Of a stretch of DNA of 6,014 nt, positions 4,774-6,014 are shown piece after piece. Within the stretch, counting starts at the first letter, position 1. Each line of letters opens with the position of its first letter. This DNA is from Bacteroidales bacterium (GTDB lineage: Bacteria; Bacteroidota; Bacteroidia; Bacteroidales; SM23-62), in the NCBI GenBank assembly GCA_016783865.1, contig JADHVS010000258.1, forward strand, positions 1 to 6,014. The letters run 5' to 3'. Both the position numbers and the translations under genes were made by a program. The notes below the pieces were generated by a model. That model saw only the letters and a list, made by a program, of their open reading frames with translations. It was not told where the DNA came from and searched no databases.

Positions 4774-4781
4774 TATTTTTG
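4774..4781 (+). promoter_or_regulatory. -7 box (TATTTTTG) in front of the decayed ATPase gene
   Basis: TATTTTTG matches TAnnTTTG and would start transcription near 4787, 14 bases before the ATG at 4801. No convincing TTG lies about 19 bases upstream, only ACTTTAC at 4753-4759, so the promoter may have decayed with its gene. Confidence 0.4.
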
Positions 4782-4800
4782 CCCATTTATAATTGGTAAA

Positions 4801-5701
4801 ATGGAGCAAAAATTCAGACAAATCGTCTCTGAACAGCGTGAAGAACTCCCGGTAATCCTGCGCCAGGGATGGGTACCCCGTATTTGAAGAATTCCATCAC
4901 CTTCTCCTGGATGAGATCCAGCATGTAAACCACTGGCACCTGTTCGTCAACCGCCTCCTCAGAAACGGGATCAGGGTCTTCCTTACAGGATCAAATAGCA
5001 GACTGCTCCGGGATGAAATGGCAACCCATCTCACGGGAAGATATAAAGCCATGGAGGTGTTTCCGTTTTCGTTTCGTGAAACAGCCCGGTTTCTATCCGG
5101 CAACTATGGTTCTGAGATAAGCTTTAACCGGATCAAAAATCTAGTTGGACTAGGAAGCGAAAATACGGCTAAAAACTACCTCTCACACCTGGGAGAGGCA
5201 TATCTGATTCCAACTCTTCCCAAATTCTCGTTTAAAAATCAGGAACGACTCAGATACCGGAAAACCTACATCATCGATACCTCTTTTGCCCATATTACAG
5301 GTCTTGATTTCACCCCAAATACCGGAAAGCTGCTCGAAAATGTGGTTTACCTGGAACTGGCCCGCCGGACATCAGAGAGTCAGTTCGAACTGTTTTACTA
5401 TAAACAGATCTATGAAGTCGACTTCCTGTTATATAGAAACAGAAAAGTCCATGAACTGATTCAGGTCACACTGTCAATCCGTGAAGCGAAAACACTGAAC
5501 CGTGAAATACGGGCGTTAATCAACGCTGCAATCGCGTTGAAGGCGGGGAAATTGACCATTATAACGCTGGATGACTCCCGCATGATTGAATCGCAGGGAT
5601 ACAACATACACGTTTTACCGATAACCGAATGGCTAATGGGAGAAACACGGAACCCGGAACCCGAAACCCGGAACCCGGAACTGACACTGTGGAGGCAGTA
5701 G
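4801..5701 (+). pseudogene. Decayed AAA/DUF4143 ATPase: two internal deletions, one with frameshift, Walker A lost
   Basis: The ATG at 4801 opens a normal family start, MEQKFRQIVSEQREELPVIL through GWVPRI, and stops at TGA 4885-4887. The protein continues in the next frame from about 4871: YPVFEEFHH, Walker B LLLDEIQ, sensor LTGSNSRLL, then HLTGRYKAMEVFPFSF. Walker A and some 50-60 residues around it, expected between these parts, are missing. A second, in-frame gap falls near 5090-5100, where RETARFL runs directly into SGNYGSEISFNRIKN; relatives have a helical region of very roughly 90 residues between them. The C-terminal part looks complete, with the AYLI and IDTSFA regions, GKLLENVVYLELARR, EVDFLLYRN and LIQVTLSIREAKT. 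The last residues, TRNPEPETRNPELTLWRQ, are encoded by a repeat, not by the gene. Without a P-loop it cannot work as an ATPase; the ATG at 5018 could still give a 227-residue remnant. It belongs to a different subfamily from the intact ATPase at 1000-2304, so it is not its duplicate. Confidence 0.85.
5649..5682. repeat. Period-7 tandem array GGAACCC
   Basis: GGAACCC, GGAACCC, GAAACCC, GGAACCC at 5649-5676, then a partial GGAACT. It lies inside the 3' end of the decayed ATPase frame and extends it by a (E)TRNPEPETRNPE tail. Confidence 0.85.
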
Positions 5702-5782
5702 CGGGGCCCGCCCGCCTGCCCCGAGCCTTCGGGGCCTGTCCCGAGACTTCGGGGGCCTGAGGGCTAAAAAAAGAAAAATGCC
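5691..5782. repeat. Dispersed repeat R4, long form with two 20-bp hairpin units
   Basis: The ends match 2853-2904: GGAGGCAGTAGCGGGGCCCG at the left, GCCTGAGGGC plus A7-G-A5 at the right. Between CCCGCCCG and GCCTGAGGG stand exactly two 20-base units, CCTGCCCCGAGCCTTCGGGG (5715-5734) and CCTGTCCCGAGACTTCGGGG (5735-5754). Each folds as CCCGA/TCGGG with a 4-base loop. The stop codon of the decayed ATPase frame (5699-5701) lies inside the element. Confidence 0.75.
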
Positions 5783-5808
5783 AGGATCCAGCATCCATCT
5801 CAACCGAC

Positions 5809-5928
5809 CCTAAACCGTTCCTAAACCGAACAAACTATACAGAACCATTAGAGAAGGATTAAAGAAACATGAAACAAAGATGATAGAAACATGAAACAAC
5901 CCTTATAGAAACTGTGAAAACATCTCCC
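5809..5928. repeat. Phased 11/22-bp direct-repeat array
   Basis: CCTAAACCGTT (5809-5819) is followed by CCTAAACCGAA (5820-5830). Then AGAAACATGAAACAA occurs at 5863-5877 and again at 5885-5899, with AGAAAC at 5907 and a degenerate AGAACCAT at 5841. All sit 22 bases apart, each with an 11-base half-step marked by GAAA or CAAA. The spacing is close to one and two helical turns. No gene overlaps it. Bases 5929-6014 are AT-rich, with a small CTACC/GGTAG hairpin (5935-5951) and A-runs, and hold no gene start. Confidence 0.6.
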
Positions 5929-6014
5929 TCATAGCTACCTGATACCGGTAGATTTCGATGAAAATCAAAGAAAAATGAAAAAAATTTGAAAAAAATACCA
6001 CCCTAACATATAAC

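Noticed and set aside
5809..5928. CRISPR-like spacing of repeats
   Set aside because: The units are 22 bases with no constant repeat and unique spacer pattern, and there are no cas genes.

Overview
The window looks like an accessory, repeat-rich stretch of a Bacteroidota (Bacteroidetes) chromosome, perhaps Bacteroidales-like. Promoters with the TAnnTTTG -7 box typical of that phylum precede the small gene at 295, the ATPase gene, the AbiE pair and the decayed ATPase. Leaders are mostly A-rich with weak Shine-Dalgarno sequences, and the gaps between genes are packed with short tandem and palindromic repeats. I cannot name a genus. No rRNA, tRNA, transposase or CRISPR array is visible.

Layout: 1-239 is almost featureless, with a possible C-terminal scrap of a membrane protein. 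240-495 is a promoter and a small two-helix membrane protein. 494-999 is non-coding repeat mosaic. 1000-2304 (minus strand) is an intact AAA ATPase with a DUF4143 C-terminal region. 2323-2384 is its promoter region, with a direct repeat. 2403-2990 is a second repeat mosaic. 2995-3061 is a promoter overlapping a nested palindrome, followed by a two-gene AbiEi/AbiEii-type (type IV) toxin-antitoxin operon (3067-3714 and 3717-4559). 4560-4800 holds a weak terminator, a third copy of a dispersed repeat and a promoter. 4801-5701 is a second, different AAA/DUF4143 ATPase reduced to a pseudogene by two internal deletions, the first also shifting the frame. 5649-6014 is again repeats, ending in an 11/22-bp phased array.

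How it works together: the only clear functional unit is the AbiE-type pair, a winged-helix autorepressor/antitoxin followed by a nucleotidyltransferase toxin, with a well-placed GGAGG for the second gene and a symmetric operator candidate over the transcription start. ATPases of the AAA_14/DUF4143 type lie on both sides, one live and one dead, as expected of an accessory island with gene turnover. I see no evidence that they act with AbiE.

The least ordinary content is between the genes: tandem arrays of unrelated sequence that nearly all share a 7-bp period, and a 20-bp hairpin module that has expanded by exact 20-bp steps inside two unrelated dispersed repeats. I do not see a convincing new protein system here.
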